Shown here in pieces: positions 22,101 through 33,942 of a stretch of DNA of 64,000 nucleotides. This DNA is from Erythroxylum novogranatense. Lineage: Eukaryota; Streptophyta; Magnoliopsida; Malpighiales; Erythroxylaceae. The notes under the pieces were generated by a model that ran no database searches, was not told where the DNA came from, and was given only the letters and a program-made list of their open reading frames with translations. Numbering within the stretch: position 1 is the first letter of the stretch; the number at the start of each line of letters is the position of its first letter. Where the stretch lies: contig CM057233.1 in NCBI GenBank assembly GCA_029891385.1, positions 9,303,460 to 9,367,459 of the forward strand, given 5' to 3'. Position numbers and translations under genes: made by a program.

Positions 22101-23802
22101 AGTTTATGAATAGTAACACAGAAGATGTTTTACAATTAGCATAACTTTCTCTACAGACATCAGATTTAGGTGTTCTTTAGATTGTTTGAAAGATAACTTC
22201 AAGATCTACAACTTTCATGAGACCTTGAAGACAGAAACCAGAAGATAACAAAAAAATAGAAGAAGCAAAAAGATAGAAGAAGCAAAACACAGAAGGAGCG
22301 AAAAGACAGAAGAAGCAAAAAGACAGAAGAAGCAAAACACAGAAGGAGAAAAAAGACAGAAGAAGCAAAAAGTCAGAAGAAGCAAAACACAAAAGGAGCG
22401 AAAAGAAAGAAGAAACAAAAAGACAAAAGATAGCAAAACACAGGCGAAATGGAAAAATTGCTATAACTTTCCCTACAGATATCAAATTATGGTGTTCTTT
22501 ATATGGTTTGAAAGAGGGATTCAAGATCTACAACTTTTATGAAGACCTCAAAGACAAATTCTATCTTTTGAAGAGCCAAAAGTGGAACGGAAGATAGGTA
22601 TAGACGAAGCCAATGGAAAAATAGACTAATAGAAAAAGATAGAAGAATCCAAAAATTACTATAACTTTCCCTACAGATATCGGATTAGGACGTTCTTTAT
22701 ATGGTTCAAAAGAAGACTTCAAGATCTACAACTTTCATGAAGACTTTAAAGACAAATTCTATCTTCTAAAGGTTCAAAAATGGAACAAAAAATAGGCCAG
22801 GAGAAAAAGCAGAAGAAGCAAAACACAGAAGAAGATGACGTCATCACAGAAAAAGTAAAACACAGAAGAAGATGACGTCATCATAGAAGAAGCGAAAAGG
22901 CAGAAGAAGCATCTTTACTTTTGAACATCTCCCCTTATAAGGACCATAATCTTTTGGAGGATCAAAAATGGAACAGAAGATATAAGATAAACAGTAACCC
23001 AGAAGAAGTTTATGAACAATAACACAGAAGATGTTTTACAATTAGCATAACTTTCTCTACAGATATCAGATTTATGTGTTCTTTAGATGGTTTGAAAGAT
23101 AACTTCAAGATCTACAACTTTCATGAAGACCTTGAAGACAGAAACCAGAAGATAACAAAAAAATAGAAGAAGCAAAAAAATAGAAGAAGCAAAACACAGA
23201 AGGAGAGAAAAGACAGAAGAAGCAAAAAGACAGAAGAAGCAAAACACAGAAGGAGTAAAAAGACAGAAGAAGAAAAAAGTCAGAAGAAGCAAAACACAGA
23301 AGGAGCGAAAAGACAGAAGGAGCGAAAAGACAGAAGATAGCAAAACACAGACGAAATGGGAAAATTGCTATAACTTTCCCTACATATATCAGATTATGGT
23401 GTTCTTTATATGGTTCGAAAGAGGGATTCAAGATTTACAACTTTTATGAAGACCTCAAAGACAAATTCTATCTTCTGAAGAGCCAAAAGTGGAACGGAAG
23501 ATAGGTGTAGACGAAGCCAATGGAAAAATAGACTAATAGAAAAAGACAGAAGAATCCAAAAATTGGTATAACTTTCCCTAAAGATATCAGATTAGGACGT
23601 TCTTTATATGGTTCAAAAGAAGACTTCAAGATCTACAACTTTCGTAAAGCTTGAAGACAAATTCTATCTTCTAAAGGGTCAAAAATTGAACGAAAAATAG
23701 GCCAGGCAAAAAAGCAGAAGAAGCAAAACATATAAGAAGATGATGTCATCACAGAAGAAGCAAAACACAGAAGAAGATGACGTCATCACAGAAAAAGTAA
23801 AA

Positions 23803-26629
23803 TGTAGTGCCCCCTTACCGTAGGGTACGCACCGGGACGCCCGTAGGTCATTCTGACGCATATCCGAAGATAAGGGTGCACTACGAACGAACACTACTAT
23901 ACTTCACATGGCATCGCATTCATCAAACCACAATATAAAATCGTTATATTTTAAAACCAAGATACTTTCTCATTTCAAATCATCAAACAGAAATATAGAC
24001 AAATCTATCAGTTTTCCACGGTCTAAATACATTACTCCAAAAAAAAAATCTGATACAAAAGTCTATACTAGGTCATCCCCAAAATCAATCCCAACTGACT
24101 GACCTGAGTGCCATAACTTCTCTTGCCAACGCGCTCACACGACAGGAAAAGTCTATCTCTGGAGTTAGGAGTCTAATCTATCGATCCTGAAAAAAATAGA
24201 TGCAATTTTGGGTGAGTTTTGCAAACTCAATGAGAAACCATCATCGATGGTTCACTCAATTCATGCATTACGCAAATAGCGTACAGCATATCATAATAAC
24301 ACATTCAGAAAACCATAGCAATTTACAATTTCTCATACAATCACAGAACTCAGAAACTTCGCAAATCAGTTATCACAATTATAGCATACACTCTTGCCTA
24401 TTTTCCATTCACTGAATTCAATCCATCACAATGTATATGCAATGCATATGTGACTCTTTCTCATTTTATTACAGTTTTGTGACCAAGCGCTTAAACAAAG
24501 TACGGTGTTGTTGAAGAGACGTCTAGGGAGTAGGAGAGCCCTCTGGTATGCACTAACTCCTTCGAGCTTAAGGCTCGTTTGAAGATCGATGGCGACTCAG
24601 TCACAACTATCATTATCTGCTCATGCATTTGTGTATGAAATGCAAAATGCCCCATAATTCACAGTCACATTGCCATTAAAACCTATTTATCACTATTCTT
24701 CAGAATCACATAGCAGTCAAATCCGATTTACCAAAAGTAAACGTATCGATCCTAATCATTCACATGATCATACAATTCACATTCGCAGACAGTTTACATA
24801 GCATTTAACAATCAAAAATTGAGGAACCAACTAGGTTACTCACCTGTAACTTCCGAGCTACTGCCTAGAAGTCCCAGCAATATCCGTGGAACGACGATCC
24901 AACGGTGCCTCTATAACAGTCAAATAATTACCCATTACTAAATGCATAATCAGAACAATTTAATGATGCACATGTCTGTATTAAAAGATGTACGATGCAT
25001 GTTCATGACTTTCCCGGCGTTATTCCAATTTCACCATCTTTGCCTCAAAACCCACTTTTCATTCTATGAACACTATAACATTGAGACAATACCCTTATTC
25101 TTATGACAGAATCTAACTTTTCACCCAATTGCTCAATTATGACCCATTTGATTTCAGTATCATATCATGGAAATTCCACATTGTTTCCTTTCTCAAAATT
25201 CAGTTCAATCCACCATATCATCACCCTAGAATAATCCCAAGAAAACCTATTCATTTTGTCAAATTCACCCATTGAAGACCCCAAGTTATACTCCAATTAT
25301 CATAATACAATCCTTAGGTTGCAATAAGAAACCATATTCGACTTTCTTTCAATAATTACGATCTTACTGATTTAAATTCAAACTTTCGTTCTTTACCTCA
25401 ATTGTAGACCTCTTTCTCTAGCTCATAACGAATTAAGAATCACCTCAATTGGAGGTCTACACCATAAGTTGTGCCCCAAAAACTAAAATACTTCACTTCA
25501 GAAAAATGGAGCTCGCCGTGGCGTCAAAGGGGTCGCTCGCCGCGATGTCCCATACGCTCGTCGAGGAGAGGATCGACGGGCTCGCCGCGACGTCTCACCA
25601 TGCTCGTCGCGACGAGGATTTAATCGCTCGTCGCGACGAGTACTTATCCGCTCGTCGCGACGAGGCCCTCGCAGACGTCGGGACGTGCGGGGCTTCTCTC
25701 GACTTCTCCGACAGATTTTCTCCTAAACTCTCTCTAAAATCAACCATAACTCACTCTCAACTACCACAATCTTACACATTTAAACCCATAAATGCATTTA
25801 ACTAACAATAGATAACATATAAGCCATTTACTTACCAATCAAGCCTTCAATCTTCAAATCTTCCGAAAATCTTCTCCAAACCCTTACACTCACGGTTCTC
25901 ACCCAAAGCCACAACAATCCTCTTCTTCCTTAAGGTTTAGACTTGTCTTTGCACAAGGAGAAGCAAGCAAGCAAGGATCGCGAAGGGTGGTCGAAAATCA
26001 CCAAGGGAAAAGGAAAAAGAAAAACCCTAAGATGGAGGAAATGAGTTTAAGGCCAAATTTAAAACCTAAGGTATTTAAAGGGTTACTCTCTTCCCTTCAA
26101 ACACTCTTTTAAAACTCTAACTCTTTTCAAAAACTCATTTCCGATCTAAGCTGTTTCTAAATTCCAATGGCTCATCATTTTTATTCCTAAAATCAAGTAT
26201 CTATTTTTCCCATTACCATTAGATATTTATTTCAGTATCATTTAGTCAACCAGTCTGTCACTCGAAATTTTTTTTGGTCCGGACCTTTACTCCCAAATTT
26301 TTCAGAAAAAAAATTTCCTATGAGTCGCTATCAACTGACAAACACTCTAAAGACATTATGATTCAACTATTCAAACCCAATTATTCTGAAAATTCTCAAA
26401 CAAATCGCAATCAACAATACTTATCTCAAAAATTCACCAATCATATCATGTTCACAATTAAATGCCGAAAAATGTCATGAATGCATGCACCTATAAATGC
26501 ATGTGCAAAATGACTTATTCCTCTAAAATTAGAGGCCAGAAAAATGCTCATATTAATAATATGAAATGCCAAATCCTAACCCGCCCCAATTTACCAAAAT
26601 AACCCTCCCATCATTGATGGGATGTTACA
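23803..26629 (-). mobile_element. Solo LTR C, with 5-bp target duplication taaaa
   Basis: The insertion runs from TGTAGTG to ATGTTACA and is flanked by taaaa at 23798-23802 and 26630-26634. It interrupts the GA-rich tandem array of B's LTR. It has no interior or second LTR, so it is a recombination-generated solo LTR. On the minus strand it starts TGTAACATCCCATC, close to element A's TGTAACATCCCACC, and shares A's 3' block (hairpin, then gcaaactca and ccaaaattgca). It is therefore a relative of A in the opposite orientation. Confidence 0.92.
25510..25682. repeat. CTCGTCGCGACGAG palindrome array in solo LTR C
   Basis: Three perfect 14-bp palindromes lie at 25603-25616, 25627-25640 and 25651-25664, exactly 24 bp apart, with diverged copies near 25532-25545, 25556-25568 and 25580-25594. 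The GC-rich block stands out in AT-rich surroundings. Confidence 0.85.
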
Positions 26630-28305
26630 TAAAACACAGAAAAAGATAACGTCATCACAGAAGAAGCGAAAAGGCAGAAGAAGCATCTTTACTTTTGAAC
26701 ATCTCCCCTTATAAGGATAATAATCTTTTGGAGGATAAAAAATGGAACAGAAGATATAAGATAAACAGTAACCCAGAAGAAGTTTATGAACAGTAACACA
26801 GAAGATGTTTTACAATTAGCATAACTTTCTCTACAGATATCAGATTTAGGTGTTCTTTAGATGGGTTTGAAATATAACTTCAAAATCTACAACTTTCATG
26901 AAGACCTTGAAGACAGAAACCAGAAGATAACAAAAAAATAGAAGAAGCAAAAAGATAAAGAAGCAAAACACAGAAGGAGCGAAAAGACAGAAGAAGCAAA
27001 AAGACAGAAGAAGCAAAATACAGAAGGAGCAAAAAGACAGAAGAAGAAAAAAGTCAGAAAAAGCAAAACACAGAAGGAGCGAAAAGACAGAAGAAACAAA
27101 AAGACAGAAGATAGCAAAACACAGGCGAAATGGAAAAATTGCTATAACTTTCCCTACAGATATCAGATTGTGGTGTTCTTTATATGGTTCGAAAGAGGGA
27201 TTCAAGATCTACAACTTTTATGAAGACCTCAAAGACAAATTCTATCTTCTGAAGAGCCAAAAGTGGAACGAAAGATAGGTATAGACGAAGCCAATGGAAA
27301 AATAGACTAATAGAAAAAGATAAAAGAATCCAAAAATTACTATAACTTTCCCTACAGATATCAGATTAGGACGTTCTTTATATGGTTCAAAAGAATACTT
27401 CGAGATCTACAACTTTCGTGAAGATCTTGAAGACAAATTCTATCTTCTAAAGGGTCAAAAATGGAACAGAAAATAGGCCAGGCGAAAAAGCAGAAGAAGC
27501 AAAACATAGAAGAAGATGACGTCATCACAGAAGAAGCAAAACACAGAAGAAGGTGACGTCATCACAGAAAAAGTAAAACACAAAAGAAGATGACGTCATC
27601 ACAGAAGAAGCAAAAAGGCAGAAGAAGCATCTTTACTTTTGAACATCTCCCCTTATAAGGACCATAACTTTCAGCTCGGATGTCCAAAATTTTCATGCTA
27701 TATATCACTAGAAAGCTAAAAGAAAGGCCTACAACTTTCCAGAAGAAATTTTGCCTAAATTAGCTTAGATTAATCCAAAATTTCCCCTGAATACAGAACA
27801 TAAATTTTTACATTCATCCAATGTACTACACCCAATTCTCAACTTCATGACAACCTTTGAGATTCTTAAAGACAGAATTTAAATTTGATGTCTTCATAAT
27901 AAATGTAGCCATATGTTTCTAATTTAATCCAAATTAAGAATCATATCATTTGAATAATTAGAGAAAAAGTTGTGGCTAAAAGACTGAAGCACACTCAGCG
28001 AACATTTTCCATATCACTACCAATTTTGTTTCCAAATCTTTCCTTATTATAACTCGCACCTAGATCACTCTTTCTACTCCCTCTACTTCCCATTTTTAAT
28101 AAAATCACATTTAACAGCAATTATACCCAAAAGTTGTCAATGAATGCATGTACCACTTTTTTTCATGTGCAAAGATTCAATATTTATGTGCATGTATGCT
28201 AACATTATGCATGAGCAAGAAAATTGCATTTCCTTAATCTCTTTTTGAGCTCACATGTACTAAAATTTCGGGTCCTAACCCTTAATATTAGTACAAGATG
28301 TTACA

Positions 28306-28319
28306 TTTCTCCCCTCCTT
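28306..28319 (-). other. Polypurine tract of element B
   Basis: The minus strand reads AAGGAGGGGAGAAA immediately before the 3' LTR, preceded by a relic of the FEDE-type pol end common in chromoviruses (aatttcgaggaagaaattt). Confidence 0.8.
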
Positions 28320-29935
28320 AAATAAATTTCTTCCTCGAAATTAATATTTATTTGATCGATAAGGCAGGGGTATTGTTTCCTCATATGCTCCTACATTTCC
28401 CATATACTTCCCTACCCAACTACTTTCTTCCAAATGATCTCAGCTGATAACTCAATAGGTCCTTCAATCACTGATTCCGCTATCACACTATCTTGACTAT
28501 TTTATTGAATTCTCACAAATCTTTTAACCTATTCATACGTCACATAGGGTGAATCTAAGACATCTTTTATTAGTAACACTACCCCATAATAATTTTCGCG
28601 CATACCAATTCAGAATAGCTTAACTCATCCTTTTTCCAAATCTGAGCGCATCTTACCAAGGTGGTACTCATAAAAACACTTTATATCTCCTTTGAAAATT
28701 CACTTCACTCATCACCAGTATCTCGAATCAATTCTGGTCTTTGACCATTTTTAGATACTTCTCATTTCAATGTAAAGGTGAACAACCCCTTACTATCATA
28801 CCACACCTCATAGAGTACTGTAATGATGTCACTATGATAACAATTGTTATACCTGTAGTCAGTTGGAACTATAAATCAATCTTATATTCCTATGAACTCC
28901 AAAATGTAAGCTTTAAGCATATTGCCAACAGTTAAAACTGTTGGTAGTTTAAAACTTCAACCACTTGTTTCTACATCCTTAGTAGCTAAAATATAATCTT
29001 AGCGTATCCCTACTAGGATGTCTAGCTTAGGTCGGTACTTAGGCTTCTCTAACACTTTCTTTGCTCAATCATCTTTAACAGGTACACATACTTCTTATTT
29101 CAATCACCAAATATTATTCTTCCTATTCCACTCAACATTCTGCATTCTTCATTACACTAGATTTGAAAACCTCAATATCTGAATTTGTACTATTCCATTA
29201 TAGAATTGTCTGTTTAAGGTGTCATATTACACACTACCTTTACCAGTGTAGCACTCATTTATACCTTCCTTTCAAACTCAATAATTTCCTCAAATGTTTC
29301 AAAATATTCTTCTTAACTGTTCGACTACATTTAAGATCTCATCCATGATCATCATCACCAATTGATCTGATTTTACTTGGATCACTAAAATTGTCAACTT
29401 CATGATACTATCGGGGCGTTGATATCTCTAGCAGAAATAACCCAAATTTCCTTACACCCAAAATTAATTCTTACAATTCCTTAAATGACTAATTCCTCAA
29501 TGAAGGTAATATTATCTCATGTCTTTTTCAGTTCTTCACTTGACTTCTTTTCTCTAATGATTTTCTCTTTTTATTCAATTTCCTTTAATACACATCGACT
29601 TATTCAAACACCTATTCATTCGTACTAGTTCTTCCACGCATTTTAATTTATTTGCATGCTTCACTTTGTGTGTTGGTATTATAATCCTCAGATTCAATTT
29701 GGATATCCTGAACATAGTTACATTGCATATAATGTGGACCTCTATTCTCCTTACATTTGCAATAGTGTCACCTAGAATTTAATATCCACTCACGGAGTTA
29801 GATACTTTACATCAAACAAAATGCATACACTCTCAGTAGCATATTCCACTTCTTATGTCTGAGTCTTCGCTTGGGATATGACTCCATTATTCACTTTTGA
29901 TTTATTACATATTCATTTCCGATTTGATTCGTCAA
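28306..29935 (-). pseudogene. Interior of element B, 3' part, with chromodomain relic
   Basis: Non-coding now. On the minus strand at about 28385-28430 one frame reads WEM, a stop, then EHMRKQYPCL. This fits the chromodomain end of chromoviral integrase (typically TWE-E--MR--YPYLF). Such domains direct insertion to heterochromatin. Further blocks match element A's interior (56400-56700), e.g. gaataggtt and tcaagatagtg-gat. gtcaa at 29931-29935 is the left target duplication of element A. Confidence 0.65.
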
Positions 29936-32900
29936 TGTAACATCCCACCCCGACAGGAAGGGTAAAATAGTAATTTGGCAAAGGTCGAGAATGATTAGGA
30001 CTAATTGGATAATGTTATGCATACTGGTATTGGTCAAACAATGAAATTGTGCACATGTAATAACTGTACATGCATTCATGATTATTTCCCGGTATTGGGC
30101 CTAAATGAAATTTTATTATGATTAATGTGGAAATTATGTTTGAAAATTTTATTGGAGTGATCCATTGTGTGTTTTACATTTTAAAGGGATTTTTAGGAAA
30201 TTTCTTTGACTTTTCCGGGGAAAATTTTCGGACCAAAAAAATCATCAAGTGGCGAACCGGTTGATTTTCGGTAGCGAAAATTTCTATCCAATGGCACTGT
30301 AATATTGGGTATATTATTTTGGGATTGAAATTAGGGCCATTGGACTAGAATGGGTCAAATTGCATTAGGATTCCTATTTACTAATTTGTTTTTAGCCTAA
30401 TTTGTCTTTTTCTTAAACTTTACACTTGTCCTACACCATTTAATGCCTCCACCATTTGTTCCTATCCTCTATTTACGGCTACTTCATGTGAAAGAGGGGA
30501 AAAACTTTCATTTTACTTGCTTTATTCCCTCATCATCCGAAAATCCCCATTTCTTTTCCTCTCCATCGATTTATCTCCTTCTTAAAGTGTCTCTTCCTCC
30601 AACCTTAAGAGCCTTCCTTCATGCATCCAAGCTATCTTCTTATCATGGTAATTGTGTATGTGGAGTGAAGTAAGAAAGTAAGGTGGAGAAGTTGTTGGAG
30701 AATTGAAGAGTTGGAAGCTTTGATTAGGTAAGTGTATGGTTTAAGCTTTACTTATACTTTTCATGAATGAATTAGTAGTTAGTTACATTGATTGGAAGTT
30801 ATTGTTCATTATATATATTGTATGATGCATGAAGGTCATGAAATTTATAGCTTGAATGGTTGGGTAAGGTTATGTTGAGTATGATTTGATAAGGTGAGTA
30901 TGAATGAACATGGTTTAGATTGGTTTTAGCTTGATTTTGGATTGAATATTGATGACTAATCTTGCATAGAAAGTAAGAGTTTAATTCTGAAAAATTTTGA
31001 CTATGGGTCTAAGTGAGTGTAGGAATGATCTAATGACTGATTTCTTGTCCATTTGGATGCTTAGTGATGTGTTATTGGCATTGGGAGTGATAGGACCTAA
31101 GGTTAGTACCAAAGTTGGAAAATTAGTTTTGTACCGATTACACTGTTTTGATCATAACTAATGGTGTGGTTATGCAAATGAGGTGCGGTTTGTTCCAAAT
31201 GAAACTTTGGTTAATTGGCTACAATTTTGTGTGAAATAGGTGTTGTCTAATTGTAGCTCTAAGAGGTTGAATGTTAGCTTGAAAATCGAGACATGGGTTG
31301 TAATGTATGAGCATCTTGATTGATGACCTAATTGTTTTGATGATTTTTCTAGATTAGTTTAGAAGGAATTGGTAAAAATGGTCTTCATGGAAGTTGAAGC
31401 CTATATTTTTATCATTCCATTACCATTGATTTTGCAATTTTTCGATATGTAAGTTGGGAGTTATGAACTATTAACTAATGACTGACTATGTGCATTGTGG
31501 TAAAACCTAGCCATAAGTGTAGGTTTTGTGAGCATTCTGATTGGAAGCAATTTTAGCGATTTCTGTGAATTGAATTGGCTTGAGTGATCTTCTTAAGAGT
31601 TGAAAAGGAAGAAATTATCTTGAAAATGGTACATCGCATGTGAAGTTTGAATAACAGAATTGGGACTTATGAATTTTCAAAGATTGGACTGAAGTTAGGT
31701 CATTGACTTGTGGTTAGGGGAGAAACATTCATGAAAGTTTTGAACTTATTAGGGATGGAATTGGATTTTGAATCCTTCATGAAAATTGAAGTATGAGATC
31801 TTATCTTTCCAGTGATACAAGGTAGTGATTTTTTTGACATTTGTGCAAGGAGCTATATTGTTTTAAAATTTACTGTTCAGATTGGGAAATTTCAGTGGGC
31901 AGATGCTTTGGTGAATTGTTTGGACTAGTTAACAAATGAATTTGAGTTCAGGCTGTTCATTAAAGTTGTAGATAACATTGGAATCTTTCTGAGCATATTT
32001 ATTGTGTAATTTTTGACAAAAGAAATGAGAAGTTATTGAATTTACAAGATACTATACTGTTTTAGAACCCATTGACTGGGCAGTAACTTTGATTGCATTT
32101 TTGACACCCTTAGAGGTGAAATTGGCTTTTGTGTCCTGCATAAAACTTGTAGATCTCTCTTTTCTCTATGAAATACACACCAAATTTGTCCAAATTGGAG
32201 TTCGGAGTAGGGAGTTATGGCTTAGACAAGTTGGCATGTTGGAGGAAATTGTTTTAGAACTGTCATTTTATAGGACTAGTCGATTAGGATTCTTAAACCA
32301 GTCGACTACAACCTGCACTAGTCGACTAGGACATGTATTTTTCCTGCACTAGTCGACTACAACCTGCACTAGTCGACTAGGATGTGTATTTTTCCTTCTT
32401 TTGCTCATAACTTTTTCGTCTGACATCCGATTGACCTGATTCTTGAGGCATCGGATTCGTGAAACATTGAATTTCATTTTATAGGAAATTGGAAATTTTT
32501 GGACGGGAAATTGATGTGGGTCTAAGTAATGATTCTTTGGTCACTGTTTTATTTAATTGGGGACCTATAGAGGTCCAAATTGAGCGCCGTCAGCGCCATT
32601 AGATTTCTAATTTTTAAACGGATTTTTCTGATGGAAAAAAATAAGATTAGGGTCGGGAATCTCATGAACATGCATTTTCACCTACATGTGCATCATTAAC
32701 TAACTCGGATTGGATATTTAGTGATCGTTTTGTTCTCTGATTCTTGTAGCGACACAACTGGAGTGTCGATCGACCGACGTAGTAGAGACTTCCTGGCATT
32801 AGCTCGGAAGTAATAGGTGAGTAACCTAGATGAGTTTCTCAATTATTACTTGTCAAATATGGGGATAATGGCGGGACCAGGAATGTGTACATTGTGTGAC

Positions 32901-33942
32901 TTATGCGCCATTCTTGTGATTGATCGTGATTGATTGTCAATTATGAACTGCTCATTGTTGTGAATTATGGATTATTACTTGTGCATACCGATCGTTAATC
33001 GATCGTGCTTGATTATGAACGATTAACTGCTTATGGGGATGTTGTAATCGGGCATGTGCATTCATACGATGCATAAACTAATAAAGGAAAATTGTGAACC
33101 GAAGTCGCCATCGATCATCAAACGAGCTAGAGCTCGAAGGAGATAATTCTCCCAGCACGTCTCTTGATCGATCATCAATTTACGTTACGTCGGTTACAAC
33201 ACCGTAATTAAAATAGAAAAAGATTCACATGTGCATTGCATCATTATCGGGTGAATACCGAAATGGATTTATCAGATTGCTTGTATATTATCGTGATCAG
33301 AGACCGTAGTATTACCGCAATCGCTTTATTACCGTGAATTGATTATGTGATGCATGATTGGGAGAACCATCGATGATGGTTCCTCATTGAGTTTGCAAAC
33401 TGATCCAAAATTGCAATATATTTTTCAGGACTTAAAGAGTACCCCGTTTGACACGAGAGTAGGTCTACTGTAGGCAAGTGAAGGATAGAGGTCGGGATCG
33501 GTTCGCGTCTGCATTAGTGTCTTATCGAATTAGTTTCTGCAATCATTGTACAACAATGCTTTATATTTATAATGAGCCATTGTGGTTTTATTGTTTTTAT
33601 ACATTGATTGATTGTAAATTATTATTGGATGACTGTAATAACTGAAAATGGTTAATTGTGAATATGGACTCAAGATTGTATTCCGCAACCTTTGTAAACT
33701 GATTAGTATGTGAACTTTATGGTTACTGTAAAATATTGTTAAATGATTGTAATAACTGTAAATGTTTTCTACTGTCTACTGTTTTTCCGCGCTAATGTAC
33801 GGTTTAAAAAAAGAAAAAAAATAAAAGAGAAGTAAATGATATACTGAGTTTTCACCGACTGATGTAGTACGCCACCCTCGCGGGGCACGGACTCGGATAT
33901 CACCAATGATATCGGGTTGGGTCACTGGGAGTGGGTGTTACA
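29936..33942 (+). repeat. 5' LTR of element A
   Basis: Begins TGTAACATCCCACC and ends GTGTTACA. It matches 56737-60736 along its whole length; differences become denser after about 32900, mostly at CTG/CAG sites. Near the 3' end lie acgagctagagctcg (about 33122) and a block with tttgcaaactgatccaaaattgc (about 33389) shared with LTRs of B and C. Short frames (30443-30673, 32089-32352) are repeated in the other LTR and show no coding signature. Confidence 0.93.
32278..32378. repeat. AGTCGACT palindrome array in A's 5' LTR
   Basis: Perfect AGTCGACT (mostly within actagtcgactag) occurs at 32300, 32320, 32351 and 32371, with agtcgatt at 32278; spacings are 22, 20, 31 and 20 bp. The same array is kept in the 3' LTR. 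Confidence 0.88.

Larger units (their letters stand above)
22834..27600. promoter_or_regulatory. GATGACGTCATC palindromes in B's LTR
   Basis: The perfect 12-bp palindrome occurs at 22834-22845, 22871-22882, 23776-23787, 27515-27526 and 27589-27600, with one-base variants at 23739-23750, 26645-26656 and 27552-27563. Its core TGACGTCA is the classic C-box/CRE bound by plant bZIP (TGA, HY5-type) factors. Several copies within one LTR suggest an enhancer; this is motif-based inference. Confidence 0.6.
21740..27665. repeat. Higher-order tandem repeat inside B's 3' LTR (interrupted by C)
   Basis: A ~0.9-0.95-kb unit occurs three times, marked by cttttggaggat at about 22055, 22950 and 26727 (the last interval is 945 bp after subtracting C). 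Each unit holds three diverged ~200-bp monomers with ataactttccctacagatatc (near 22141/22460/22660, 23047/23371/23569, 26820/27143/27344), plus a GA-rich stretch of agaagaagcaaaacacagaagg. Older monomers lie at 21754 and 21952. The GA stretches create long minus-strand Phe/Ser/Leu-rich frames that are not genes. Confidence 0.85.
19145..28305 (-). repeat. 3' LTR of element B (contains solo LTR C)
   Basis: The first 520 bp align with 62615-63157. On the plus strand it starts TGTAGCG and ends GATGTTACA, next to the polypurine tract. Its true length is about 6.3 kb once the 2.8-kb solo LTR and its duplicated taaaa are removed. It contains stem-loop motifs near 19831-19895 (gagcctgaggctc, gagctcgaagctc, gagctttaagctc), a GA-rich tandem array (21740-27660) and TGACGTCA palindromes. 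No genes. Confidence 0.8.

Noticed and set aside
22177..27205. Several minus-strand Phe/Ser/Leu/Cys-rich frames resembling membrane proteins
   Set aside because: They arise from the GA-rich tandem repeat in B's LTR and recur with each unit.
30443..30673. 76-codon frame, repeated at 57235-57465
   Set aside because: Present in both LTRs of element A, with no recognisable domain; LTR sequence, not a gene pair.
32089..32352. 87-codon frame, repeated at 58881-59144
   Set aside because: LTR duplicate running through the AGTCGACT array; no protein-like features.
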